From Nectonema munidae (taxonomy: Eukaryota > Nematomorpha > Nectonematoida > Nectonematidae), in assembly GCA_030549495.1 (NCBI GenBank), contig JAUIRK010001010.1, positions 454,001-518,000 of the forward strand: a stretch of DNA of 64,000 bases, read 5' to 3'. Position 1 is the first letter of the stretch. Every line of letters begins with the position of its first letter. The position numbers and the translations under genes were made by a program. Under the pieces are notes generated by a model, which was not told the origin of the DNA, made no database searches, and saw only the letters and a list, made by a program, of their open reading frames with translations. Below, piece after piece: positions 34,280 to 45,552 of this stretch.

Positions 34280-34474
34280 TTAAATTTCAGTGTTCATTTC
34301 TAATTTCAAAAGTTTCATTTTCATATCTTCAGATTCCCGAATCAAATTAGGCCGTATGTTATTAACAAAGTTGTAGTAGAGAACTGGCGTAGCAATAAAA
34401 AAAGTGGAGGTTCCTAGGATAATAACGGAAAGGAACGCATTATGTATGAAATCATAAAACTTTAAACGATTCAT
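34280..34474 (-). CDS. Small single-span membrane protein, COX14-like (tentative)
   Basis: A 64-codon ORF starting at the ATG at 34474 (context CACCAG before it). Residues about 13-37 form one hydrophobic span (AFLSVIILGTSTFFIATPVL). A polar, charged helix-prone C-terminus follows (RPNLIRESEDMKMKLLKLE). The layout (short N-terminal lead, one membrane span near the N-terminus, short charged tail, under 70 aa) fits small mitochondrial inner-membrane assembly proteins such as COX14, but sequence similarity is weak and the name is a guess. It ends 15 nt before MED31 with no AG splice acceptor in the gap, so both are probably on one mRNA. A TTTTTAG acceptor-like site lies about 15 nt upstream of the ATG, which could be a 5' UTR intron or trans-splice site. 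Confidence 0.6.
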   Translation of the reverse strand: MNRLKFYDFIHNAFLSVIILGTSTFFIATPVLYYNFVNNIRPNLIRESEDMKMKLLKLEMNTEI

Positions 34475-35110
34475 CTGGTGAAGATTCTAAAAATTTATTT
34501 CATTTAAATAAGAGATCAATTAGAAAGACTGACAAAGCAACTTCAGCTAAACAAGTGCTTCTTAAACTCAACGGGCCCCATGTCAAGAAATGGCAAGGCC
34601 ATTTCTGAAATATGGTGTTTTGAAATAACTTTATATTTAAAATGTCAAACATTTAACACTGCCACAACAACCCACACGTTAGAGATTACTAAAGACACAC
34701 AATTAGCATAGAGATAAAACTATTTTTACGTCCAGAAACTTTCGAAACACTGTACAATAAGGAAGTTTCTAGAGGAATTTAACTTCGCGAACACAACGTT
34801 TGCTAAATATAATTCCGTGAACTTAATTTCAAGATTTTCCACTTTTTTATAACATTTAAAATAGTTGATATATAAAATTAAAAGCCACGATTATTAAGTA
34901 AAACAAAAATTTTTAGACTAACTATCTAAAATTTTAGAAATGTTTATTAGAATGCTTATTTTAGAATGTCCTTAGAGTATATGATGAAAACGTTACTATC
35001 AAGAGAAAAAACCTCGCTATAAGAACACACATTATTTAAAGGACAACCTTCATATCAAAGACATTTCACGTGAAACAGTTTTGTTGTAATTATTTCTATA
35101 TAATTCTAAC
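34475..35110. other. Upstream region of the MED31 unit
   Basis: Should hold the promoter of the minus-strand MED31 unit. No TATA or initiator stands out from the AT-rich background and no other gene was seen. Confidence 0.35.
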
Positions 35111-35149
35111 TTCAATTTAAGAGGCAAACTTGATTGCTGTACCCAATCC

Positions 35150-36025
35150 TTAAGATAAGGAAGGGACAAAGTTAGATGCTTCACTTCAAGCAATAAGTGT
35201 ATGTAGATATCCTTATATGATCTAAGTTATGAAAAAATTAAACTAACAGGAAAAATAGACATACATATGAACTTCAAGGATTCATTACTATTTTATTTAT
35301 TACATCAATCAAAAAACAGATAAATGTTTCATAACAATCACAAAGTTTAAGGTATGAAAAAAAGAAATAGAGATGAATAGTACAAAGCAAATGGAAAAAT
35401 ATAATAAACAATAATGCTATACCATTCGGATTTTTGTTTCTTAATTGATGAAATAACAGATTTCTTAAACTTGAAAAGTCTAATTTCTCAAAATAAAGAT
35501 TTATAAATTTAGTAGAGCATGAGAGACATCTTAGAATAGAGAGAAGAATGAGGAGAGTAAAAAAGTGGTATTTATTAGCAGTTCTAGTGTAGTGATTATG
35601 ATTTGAACTGTTTGTGATAAAGTAGTTGCGAAAAGGACTAATATACAAAAGAGATTTAAAAAAGAAGAGAGAACAAACTAATTGATGAATTTCGTATACT
35701 CAAGTTCAAGAAAAATACACGAATTGGAGTTAGTTTACGAATTTAAAGTATCTAATTTCAAGCTTAAAGGAAGGTATGCTTCGAAGAACCCCGAAAAAGA
35801 TTGCAGTATCTAATGCGTGGAAGAATGCATAGTACAGTCTTTTTGCATTAAACGAGAGAAAATTATGTCATTTTAAAAATATACCACTTAAGTGAGAGAT
35901 TTTTAGGATTATAGATTTTATATGACTAACCCAAGAAAGGTTATCACTTAAATTAACACCTAGAAACTTTATCAGAAAAACCCTACTAAATCCAGAGAGA
36001 ACCCAGCTTAATGCTATTGTTGGAG
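35150..36025 (-). pseudogene. LINE reverse transcriptase C-terminal fragment, CR1/L2-like
   Basis: On the minus strand, near 35960, IKFLGVNLSDNLSW matches the conserved segment after the catalytic core of Jockey/CR1/L2-group reverse transcriptases. After AT-rich decay, 35648-35274 gives FRNYFITNSSNHNHYTRTAN and then KFINLYFEKL, the C-terminal HNYxTR-type tail of such elements. There are no RNase H motifs. The copy is 5' truncated before the RT catalytic motifs and has several frame breaks. Its 5' end abuts the array A repeats at about 36035. It is a different LINE copy from the 52.6-56.6 kb one, with only general similarity. Confidence 0.6.
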
Positions 36026-36049
36026 AAAATCATCTATATGCATTTAGCA

Positions 36050-37050
36050 TGGTTCAAGCTAAAAAGGTTCATTTTTGATTGGTCAAAAATATATCTAATA
36101 AAATATACCTTCAAATTTTACATAAAATATATGTTTTTATACTAAATCGATCATGTTGTTTTCATTTCTGGACTCATTTTTTACATTTAGGATTTGAAAA
36201 TACCTATAAGTGTTAATCAAATTTGCGGTTTACTTCTGAAAATTGTCTCCAAAAACATTCCTTCACATTTTACATAAAATATATGTGTTATACTAAATTG
36301 GCCATGCTGGTTTCATTTCTGGACTCATTGTTTACGTTTAGGATCTGAAAATACCTATCTTAATTAAATTTGCGGTTTACTTCTAAAAATTATCTCCAAA
36401 AACATTCATTCAAATTTTACAATGAAATATATGTTATACTAAATCGGCCATGCTGGTTTCATTTCTGGACTCATTTTTTACGTTTAGGATGTGAAAATAC
36501 CTATAAGTTTTAATTAAATTTGCGGTTTACTTCTAAAAATTGTCTCCAAAAACATTCATTCAAATTTTACAATGAAATATATGTTTTTATACCAAATCAA
36601 CCATGCTGTTTTCATTTCTGAACTCATTTTTCACATTTAGAGGTTTTAAAATATCTGTCAATGCAAATCAAATTAGCGGTTTACTTCTAAAAGTTATCTC
36701 CAAAAATATTCTCTCAATTTTACATGAAATATATGTTTTTATACCAAATCAATCATGGTGTTTTCATTTCTGAACTCATTTTTTACATTTAGGATGTGAA
36801 AATACCTATAAGTGTTAATCAAATCGGCTTACTTCTAAAAATTGTCTCCAAAAACATTCATTCAAATTTTACAATTAAATATGTTTTTATACCAAATCAA
36901 CCATGCTAGTTTCATTTATGGACTCAATTTTTGCAGTTTGAATTTGAAAATACCTATAAGTATCAATCAAATTTGCGTTTAGTTCCAAAATTTGTTTCCA
37001 AAAATATTGATTCAAATTTTACATGAAATATATATTTTTTTTAGGTATTT
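36050..37050 (+). repeat. Array A: ~150-bp tandem repeats, six copies
   Basis: Units recur about every 150 bp. The TATATGTTTTTATACC-type block occurs near 36129, 36278, 36427, 36577, 36729 and 36877. Each unit has AAATTTGCGGTTTACTTCTA, then CTCCAAAAACATTCATTC, then a TACATGAAATATATG block, then CATGCTGGTTTCATTTCTGG. The left boundary at about 36060 (TTGATTGGTCAAAAATATAT, then CTAATAAAATATACC) is inverted at about 44165-44215. A unique tail follows at 37290-37500. Confidence 0.85.
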
Positions 37051-37289
37051 AGGTATTTATTATTTGAAACGAACAAAACAATATGTTTATATGTTCTATA
37101 ATATAATAAATCCTTAAACATTATAAGCTTGCAAATTTGTTAAAATGAGGATAATAATTTAAGTATACAATTTTTACAAAGTTAAGCGATTACAAGTGAT
37201 GAACAATTGAATAAAAAATTAAATAAATTAAAAATATTAATGTGAAAGTAAAGAGCAGCATGAAATGAGAATTGCGAGAATTTGAGTAA

Positions 37290-37500
37290 AGTTTCAGGGT
37301 AGGAATATATGTTTTTATAGCGAATAGATCATGATGATTTAATTTCTTTTATTTAAAAAGAACAAAACGTATTATAATATCTTTTAAAAATTTATATGAG
37401 AGAAGGAACCAAGTTGAAAACTAATTGAAAAGAGAACATGTGATCAAAACAAATAATTAAAAAAATATGTATCTTGACTAAATGGAAGATCTACCATGTT
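37290..37500 (+). repeat. Array A unique tail
   Basis: Begins with a partial array unit (GGAATATATGTTTTTATAGC) and then matches 27180-27345 closely, ending AAATGGAAGATCTACCAT. The shared end point at two loci suggests the true terminus of a dispersed repeat carrying tandem arrays. Confidence 0.65.
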
Positions 37501-38275
37501 CTAATGAACTAGGAAGTGGTTTAATTATATTAGGTGCTTCAAAAAAGATTTTGACTGTGAAAAAGAAGTTCCTCTTTTACAAATGAAAAATATTTAAACC
37601 TATAGCTTATCATCTAGGATTACAATTAACATTTAGCTAAGATGGGTAGGAAATCTAAAAATTTAGAATAGGTCAGATTTATCAAAAATGGCACAGATGC
37701 GAATATGTGAGAATTTAGTCACTATCAAGATATTTTTAATTTAAATTGAATTTGTCCATCTTTTTCCTTTTGCGTCAAAGAAATAATTTTTAGATGAAGA
37801 ACGTGGACAACGTTTTGTAATTTAACAATCAACATCACGAATGATTCATCAGAAAAAAACCTTTGAAATGAGAATTCAAAGAGAAATGAGAAATGAGAGT
37901 TGACAAATATTCAGGCTTGATAATAAAATACACGATACTGATAAAAAAAGTCTAAAATCATCAAGAAGATTCTATAATCAGAATGTTTTGAGAGAGGAAA
38001 ATAGTAATTTTATCCTTATAAAAAAATTTTCGAACAGACATTGAAGAATATAAATTTCTAATAAAAAAAAAGCTACCAAGAAAGGACAATCATGGAATGA
38101 ATAGCAAAATTACATACTAAAAAAGTTACATAAGTTACTGTAGAATGAAATATTTTGAGTGAATTAAACACCTAAAGTTGGTTTATTAAATAAATTAAGA
38201 AAATAATTACCAGAGAAATACTGCAAGTAGAAGTTATTTTTATGTTTATATAATTTACATTGATTTACAGCTTTA
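37501..38275. other. AT-rich intergenic, no gene seen
   Basis: No domain, repeat end or RNA signature was found. Confidence 0.4.
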
Positions 38276-39075
38276 ATCGATTTTTTGACAGGTTTTATTG
38301 ATTTCATAAAAAATGAACATCACCATTAAATTCTACATACTTGAAATGTATAAAAAACTTTTTATAAGAATAAAAATTTTAATTTTGACATGGGCTGTCA
38401 TATTTAAATTATTTTGTCAGGTTTGACTATTTTTATAAAAAAAAAAGAATATAACCAGTAAACACAGCCTGCTTGAAAATGGGTATATGTGTGTAAAATG
38501 CCATACACGGTAAATTCATCATCTCACTATACTTTCTATTAAAGTGGATTCTCTAATTCAAAAAACCGTGCCTGATCATTTTTTTTGGGATAAATCAATT
38601 TTTTAACAGTTTTGATTGATTTTCATAAAAAAATGAATAACACCACTGAATTTCGCATGCAAAAATGGGTATATATGTGTAAAAAACATTATATTATTAT
38701 TACTTAGATAAAAAGTTTATTTTTAAGATGAGGTGTCATGTATAAATCAATGCTTTCATAACTATAATTGATTTTTATAAAAAAAATGAATATGACCGCT
38801 GAATTCAGCATGCTTGAAAATGGGTATATATGTGTAAAAAACTTTATATAATTATTTAGATAAAAAGTTTCTTTTTGAGATGAGCTGTCACATTTAGATC
38901 AATTTTTTGACAGGTTTGATTGATTTTGATAAAAAAATAAATATCACCACTGAATTCAGCATATTTGAAAATGGGTATATATGCATAAAAAACTTTATAT
39001 AATTATTTAGATAAAAAGTTTCTTTTTGAGATGAGCTGTCACATTTAGATCAATTTTTTGACAGGTTTGATTGAT
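38276..39075 (+). repeat. Array B: ~150-170-bp tandem repeats, five copies
   Basis: The unit contains AGCTGTCACATTTAGATCAA, then TTTTTTGACAGGTTTGATTG, then GAATTCAGCATATTTGAAAA, then TGGGTATATATG, then TTAGATAAAAAGTTTC. Copies begin near 38276, 38411, 38595, 38755 and 38900. The last two are nearly identical and so recently duplicated. Inverted copies lie at 39379-39612, and one forward copy at 43055-43175 inside the TTAA element. Confidence 0.85.
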
Positions 39076-39378
39076 TTTATGTACCTGAACTGTGTACACA
39101 TTCTTATAGTCCTGACCCCATCCCCCCCCCCCTGTATATGGTGTCTGGCGACGAGACTGCCTATAATGCAAAAATTCTCATGCACCCCTGTTGTAACCTT
39201 CACAGGCCTCATGTTAGGAATTAGGATATTTTGCCTTTATTCACTTAACCCTATTAGTGACGGCCTATTTTCAATCCCTCGGTGACGGGTTTTTCTTGAA
39301 TGATTGCACATTTTTACAAAATTTTCGCGTGAACCTACTAAATGATTGATTGCGAATCTGATCGTAACATTTATTTTT

Positions 39379-39612
39379 TTATAAAAATCAATCAAACTTG
39401 TCAAAAAGTGTTTGATATATGACAGCTCAACTAAAAAAAGAAGCTTTTAATTTAAATGGGTATACAAAGTTTTCTATTTATATACACCCGTTTTCATGTA
39501 TGCTGAATACGATGGTCACGTTTAAAAAAATTCATTAAACCTTGTCAAAAAATTGATTGACATATAACAGCCCAACTGAAAAATATTTACTCTTTATTTA
39601 AGTAGTTATAAA
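39379..39612 (-). repeat. Array B units, inverted
   Basis: One and a half array B units in reverse orientation: AATCAATCAAACTTGTCAAA, then TATGACAGCTCAACT, then TATACACCCGTTTTCATG. Together with the forward copy at 43055-43175 they form subterminal inverted repeats of the TTAA element. Confidence 0.75.
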
Positions 39613-40797
39613 AAGTTTTTTTTAACATTTTTGATTATTTTGTGACTTTTTTAAAATCGTGATGTTTGCGGTCAGATATAGTGTACTGATTTTTGAACGA
39701 TTTGTTTTCATGCTATTCTCCAAAGACTATATTCAAATTTTTAGTCATTTCATAAATGAATTTATTTCTCTTTGAAGTTTAGATTTTATTTGGAATCTAT
39801 AAAAAAAAAATTTTTTTCAGTATCAAAATTTCAAAGGAGGCACGAATATCAATTTTGATACTCATCATTATACTATAAAATTTATTCATATATTTATGTT
39901 CAAATTACGCTGTGAATTATATTTCAACTGGAGTTTGCATAATTACATCATGTTTTTTAAATATTTGTATAATTTTTTCAAACTTTGAATATTTCATTTA
40001 TATGTGCATACAGATAAGCAAAATTTGGTAAGTTTCTATTTCGGAGGAATGAAGTTATAACTTCTAAAGCTTTCTTACATTTATATATATAATGTAGGCT
40101 CCCTCTTCTTAAGAAAATGCCATCCAAGATTTGCCAAGGTAACGATGTATATATTGAGAATAAAGTTTTTCTCTTTTTTTTTAAACTATTTTTATTATCC
40201 TTGAAAGTTTTTAATAAAGGAGATCATTCACTTTTTTTAAATACTGCCAGCAATTATTAAATTCTTTCTAATTATTTTTTTAATGATATAATATTGGAAA
40301 AAATTATGCATATTTCTATTGTTTATGTTAATTATAAAGAAGCGAACTTCCACATTGAAAAGGATGTACATTAGGGTAATGAGTTTAAAAAAAATTTTCA
40401 CAATTTTTGCTCTCCTGATATAACATTAGATGAACTTTTACCTAAAATATATTTTTTCAAGTATTATTTCTTTAGTTGATGAAAAAACCTCCCGCGCCTC
40501 ATGTTACATTACCTTTTCATGTAGATGGTCCACAAGATACAAGAAATATATGTAATGACAGTGATATAAATATCAATAAACAAAAATGAAGATATAAATA
40601 TAACGTTTATGGTTTGTTTTTTTCAAATATTATAAATAAAACATCTGGCTCAGAGCTATTGATAAAAATTGTTTTCATAAGTTTAGAAAACATCTGTGTA
40701 AATTTTTGCATCATTCTTATAAAATATTCTATTTTTTTAGGTTTAAAAATTATTTTACGTCATATTAAAAATGTCGTAACTAAAATGTCAAAATTTG
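39613..40797 (+). other. 5' region of the TTAA element
   Basis: AT-rich leader between the left terminus and the transposase start. A TTTTTTTAG acceptor-like site at about 40740 precedes the ATG at 40798, so a 5' exon or UTR intron is possible. No further coding sequence was recognised. Confidence 0.35.
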
Positions 40798-42546
40798 CTG
40801 TGAAAATGAAAGGAAAAAACTGGACAAAAAAATTAAAAGCAAATACTAAGCGTCGTCCTTGTATACCAGAACTGAAGGATAATATAAGTGAAACATCATG
40901 CAGAATGTCTTGAAACAAGGATATAGTTGGAAGGTTCTTGGGACTTTATGATGAAATAAAAGGACGTCATGATCGAATAAAAAAAATTTCTTTAGAAGTA
41001 TTAAAGCTTTGGGAAAAGTTAAATTTTCCTGTTCTTTCCGAACAACAAGTGTCTGCAAAAATCAACAAACTTATTACCTCCTTTGAGAAATATAAAAAAA
41101 GACCTTCAAAAGAATATGAAGACTATCTTTCTTTTCTTTTTGATATTACAAAAGCAAACAGTGATTGGCTCTGTAGTCAAGACAAAGAACTCTATAAAAA
41201 ACAAATCAAATCAAAGGGAAAAGTAGGATATACAACCTGCAAAATAGCAGCAGTCTCTTCAATTCATCCATCAAAACGAATTAAGAGTACCTTTTCACCA
41301 GTCACAACAATTCAAAACGCTGCATTGGATTCAAGTGATAGTCAGGAACAAAGTAGCAACGATGAATACATTCCCGACAATCTCCGGGAAGAGTTTTTTA
41401 CAAAAAGAAAAAGACGCCACTCGACATCTTCTGCCGCCAAACTTGTGTCGCAACACTCTCTTTCTACCCGAAAGTCTTCAAATATACTAAAAAGTCTTTC
41501 TAAGGAGGGATTCAGTGTACCACCACCTTCTCAATCTGGGGTCCGGCGTAAAACAATAATCAATGAAAAAATAATCGCCTCATGGAACTATTTTCTGAAG
41601 AAAAATTTTGTTTGCATTTTGATGGCAAAAAAATTGAAAAGAAAGAATATCAAGTTGTTTGCCTTACTAATAGCAAAAGAGAACTACGTCTTGCTATTTT
41701 AATTTGTTCAAGTGGAAGATCTCAAGATATCTTTGAATCACTTTATAATCTTATTTGTGAGTACAATGCATGGAGCAGTATTCAGATGATTATTTCCGAC
41801 ACCACTGCAGTAAATACGGGATGTAAAAATGGTGTTGTTTTCAGGCTGCAAAAAACCTTTGTAGAGAAAGGATTCAACAAGCCTCAATATATTGGCTGCC
41901 AGCATCACATTATTGATCTTGTTTTACGGCATGTTTTTAACTTTTTTTCCCTAATCAGTCACAGTCACCTGACATAAACTACGAGTTTATCGATAAGATT
42001 TTAAAAGACTACGATCAACTGAATAATAAATATGCGGGTAGAGAAATGATTCCAAAGTTTGAAATAATTTGTTGGAGAGATGACTTTAAGTTTTTCTTTG
42101 AGCTTTGCCAAGCCTAAAAATTTTATAAAACAAATAAAAAATGGCCGTTTATTAAAGGGTGCAAACTACCACCTATTCATGCCGCACGATGGAATTCACG
42201 AGCTATTTTTGCACTTATTGTATTTTTTCTTCTTCCTAACTGGCGAACACAGTTAACTGTAGTTTGTGATTTTATTTCAACTACATGGTCACGGATTTGG
42301 TTTTCTAGCCAACGCTATACAAAAACTGATTACGAAGATCTTTTGTCAGCAGTAAACAAAACTAATTGTCTTAAAGCTGCAAAGTGCTTGCGTACTCACT
42401 GGAAAAAAGATGCATCTTATCTTGAAGTTCCACGGTCAAACATGGTAGCGGAACGAGCTGTAAAAGTGATGGAAGAACTTTTTTCAACCTGCAAAAAAGA
42501 CAAATACCTTAACACTAAATTTATTAATACAAATACACAGATCTAA
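40798..42546 (+). pseudogene. DTTxxNTG-family transposase, best copy (copy 3)
   Basis: An N-terminal helical domain (residues about 45-100) reads FLGLYDEIKGRHDRIKKISL, then VLKLWEKLNFPVLSEQQVS. A Ser-rich linker follows. The catalytic region has FCLHFDGKKIEKKEYQVVCL (first Asp, about 41621), SIQMIISDTTAVNTGCKNGV (second Asp, about 41795), YIGCQHHIIDLVLRHV (about 41890), CWRDDFKFFFELCQA (about 42072), LPPIHAARWNSRAIFALIVF (about 42170) and PRSNMVAERAVKVMEEL (about 42430), whose Glu is the likely third acid. An in-frame TGA at 40911, a frame change near 41600 and one or two later breaks interrupt it. The pattern suggests an RNase H-like DDE transposase. It is the only transposase inside the TTAA termini, so it probably mobilised the element. 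Confidence 0.7.
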
Positions 42547-43054
42547 AGAATAGTTTTATCATTCTATATCATATGTAAATAAGTTTCTGTAATCCATCCA
42601 CTCATAATACATAATAAATTATGATTTTAATAAAAAATGTATGATACTCCACGTATTATATCGTAAAAAAACAAAAATGATCTAGGCGCGGAACATTTTT
42701 TTAGAAATTAGACTAAAAAAAGTTGTTTTTAGATGTTTTAATCAAAAGTTCATTCGTTAGTACATCAGGGTAAGAAATTAAAAATTTGTCATAACCCTAG
42801 TGAATGGTATAAACGAACTGTCTTTTTCCTTCAAATAAAATGATGCGCATCAAAATATGCCTCTACAGAGTCCTTGTTTTGTATTTAATTTAAAAAAATC
42901 AGCTCATTGAATTCAGTATAAAATCCCGTTTTTAGTTCTATATCATTTCAGTTAAATTTTCTTTTTATGCAATTTTGTTTGGCCTACTTATAATTCTATT
43001 TGTTCTTGACAAAATAAATTACATGTATAGCTACGTATAACTATTTAATCACGA

Positions 43055-43175
43055 AGTCCTTTATTTCAGTTGAAGCGTCATATGTCAATCATTTTTTGAT
43101 AGGTGTGATTAATTTTTATAAAAAATAAACATGACTGTTAGATTTAGCCTATACTTGAAAATGGGTAGATTGTGT
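43055..43175 (+). repeat. Array B unit, right subterminal copy
   Basis: TCAATCATTTTTTGATAGGT, then GTGATTAATTTTTATAAAAAAT and then ACTTGAAAATGGGTAG match the array B unit. Being forward here and inverted at 39379-39612, it gives the TTAA element matching subterminal repeats. Confidence 0.7.
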
Positions 43176-43194
43176 AAAACACCTGATTTGCAAA

Positions 43195-44215
43195 TTTGAT
43201 TCACGCTTACAAGCTCTATAATTGGCAAATTTTATTTATATAATTGAGCAAATTTGATTCACACTCTATAATTGGAATTGTTGATTTGTTATAAAAATGT
43301 GTGTATTTCATGTAAAATTTGAATGAATGTTCTCGTATACAGATTTTAGATGTAAACCGCAAATTTTGTTTTTGGGAACAATTTTTAGAAGTGAACCACA
43401 AATTTATTTTACACTTTTAGGTAATTTTGAATCCAAATGCAAAAACAATCTATAAATGAAATTGACATTGTTGATTTGATATGAAAATGCGTTTATTTCA
43501 TGTAAAATTTGAATGAATGTTCTCAAAGAGAGATTTTAGAAATAAACAACAAATTTGTTTCAGTTATAAGTATTTTGAAATCCAAATGCAAAAATAATAT
43601 ATTAATGAAATTGGCATTGTTGATTTTATATGAAAATGTGTATATTTCATGTAAAATTTAAAGAGTGTTCTCGAAGAGAGATTTTAGAAATAAATCGCAA
43701 CTTTGTTTCACACTTATAAGTATTTTGAAATTCTAAATGCAAAAACAATGCATAAATGAAATTGGCATTGTTGATTTGTTATAAAAGCGTGTAACTTTCA
43801 TGTAAAATTTTAATTAATGTATTTTCAAAGACAGGTTTTAGAAATAAACCGCAAATTTGTTTCACACTTATAAGTATTTTCAAATTCTAAATGCAAAAAC
43901 AATCAATAAATGAAATTGGCATTGTTGATTTGTTATAAAAGCGTGTATATTTAATGTAAAATTTTAATTAAAAATTTTTATAAATAAAATTGCGAATGTT
44001 AATGTTATATGTAATTCCATGCAAATTTTGAATAAATGTTTTCAGACAGATTTTAGAAGTAAACAGCAAGTTTGTTACACACTTATAGGTATTTTTAATT
44101 TCTAAATTCCAAAAATGAAATCCGAATACCCGATTTGATATAAAAAATATATTTCATGTAAAATTTGAAGGTATATTTTATTAGATATATTATTCATCAA
44201 TCAAAATTTTGATTG
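43195..44215 (-). repeat. Array A, inverted, about seven units
   Basis: Same ~150-bp unit as 36050-37050 but in reverse: CATGTAAAATTTGAATGAAT, then TTAGAAATAAACCGCAAATT, then CAAAAACAATCTATAAATG. It even repeats the boundary sequence (GGTATATTTTATTAGATATA) in inverse. It therefore forms a roughly 1-kb inverted pair with 36050-37050 across 6 kb. Confidence 0.8.
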
Positions 44216-44537
44216 ACATTATCCCAAAAAGTAACCATGATTTTAAAAAAATTTAAACTATAAAGTGTTGTGTTCAAAACTGCACATATTTATAAATTTT
44301 CAAACGAGTATATAATATAGAAGCAAAGTTATAAGCTTAACTATAGATATGGTCAGAATTTTGCTGAAAAAGTTTAACTTTTGATTTTGATAGACAGAAG
44401 GTCATTCAACTGCCATGAAAATGGTATCAAAAGATACAAGTATCATTTTTAGGAAATGTCACAAAGTATGGTAGCAAAAGATGTAGCAAATTTGGTACAA
44501 GAGAAATTTTAGTTGCCCCCATCACTGATAGGGTTAA

Positions 44538-45550
44538 GGAGACTAAGCATTACACTTTAACATGCAAGGAATTGACGTAATACAAAACTCAATGAACAAA
44601 AACGCGTTTACCCTTAAAAACATTAAAGAAAGTCGGTGAAATTCGTGTCCAACGAAATTCTAGACTTTCTTTAACCCTTTATAAGACAGTACGGTTAGGG
44701 AGTTTAGCAGAGATAGGGAGTTTGATAAGAATATAAATCTCGAGTTTCTTATTCAGGAAAATCACATTAAACTATAAAGTTATTTCAAAGACGTCATTCT
44801 GTTGATAAGAATGTAAAACTTTTAGAATTTCCAACCATTTTCGTTACTTCGATAATGATTAAAATGTCTATGCGAAAAAAATAGAAAAAAAATATAACCA
44901 AATAAAATTAAAGTTAAAAAAATCAAACTAATTTATATAAAAAATTTCATTACAAATTACGTTTATGCTATAATGATGTTTATACTGTTTTTCTATTTTC
45001 TTTTTGCCCCATGGGCACAAATAACTTCTTGCTCTTACTAGAACTATTCTATTTAATTGTACAAATTTGTTTTATAAAATAAATGTATTAAAAAATCAAG
45101 TTTAAAGACAAGTAGAGTTACAAAAATGTAAAATAAATGTTTGTTAATTTTAATTTTAATGTATTAATAAGTTTTTATGTATATTATTTTTCTGAAAAAA
45201 AATTTCAAACCATACTTGCTGACTTAACTAATGAATCCCTACATACTTAAACTAATTATATAAATTCTTTAATTTGGAAGTTCAAATTTCAACGGGGTCA
45301 AAACTGTCGCTAAAACGCTTATATCTACTTTTTAAAAGGTGAATTAAAATTGAAATTTTTATATTAATTTGCCTTTTTTTTAATTTCTATGGTTTAAGAC
45401 TTATCTAAATAAAATCCACCGCCTTTGCCTCATCACAATGACCAGGGCCTAAAACCCCCCCCCCCCCCCCCCCTACTAGAATCTTAAAATTCTTCACGAA
45501 CTGCCTTCCTCTAACCTTTCATCTCAAACAAACTGTTACCAAAAAATATA
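44538..45550. other. Repeat C and hairpin, no gene
   Basis: A hairpin with 12-bp arms, TTAAAGAAAGTC and GACTTTCTTTAA, lies at 44624-44675. The stretch from about 44690 to 45120 is related, in inverse orientation, to 58970-59322 plus 62050-62130 (for example TGTACAATTAAATAGAATAG and TGAATAAGAAACTCGAGATT). A run of 18 cytosines lies at about 45457-45473. Confidence 0.5.
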
Positions 45551-45552
45551 TC

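Larger units (their letters stand above)
39245..44537 (+). mobile_element. 5.3-kb TTAA-flanked DNA transposon (Sola3/piggyBac-like ends)
   Basis: The left end, 39245, reads TTAACCCTATTAGTGACGG. The right end, 44537, read in reverse, gives TTAACCCTATCAGTGATGG. These agree at 17 of 19 positions, with TTAA as target duplication. Inside are array B repeats in inverted orientation (39379-39612 against 43055-43175), the DTTxxNTG transposase (40798-42546, plus) and a long array A block near the right end. TTAA duplication is known for piggyBac, Kolobok and Sola3. The encoded protein shows no piggyBac or THAP features, so Sola3-like or a new family is more likely; that is inference. Gene damage is modest, so this is the best preserved DNA transposon in the window. 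Confidence 0.65.

Noticed and set aside
39245-44537. Assignment of the TTAA element to piggyBac
   Set aside because: Ends and duplication fit, but the encoded protein lacks recognisable piggyBac motifs and has a DTTxxNTG/CQHH signature instead.
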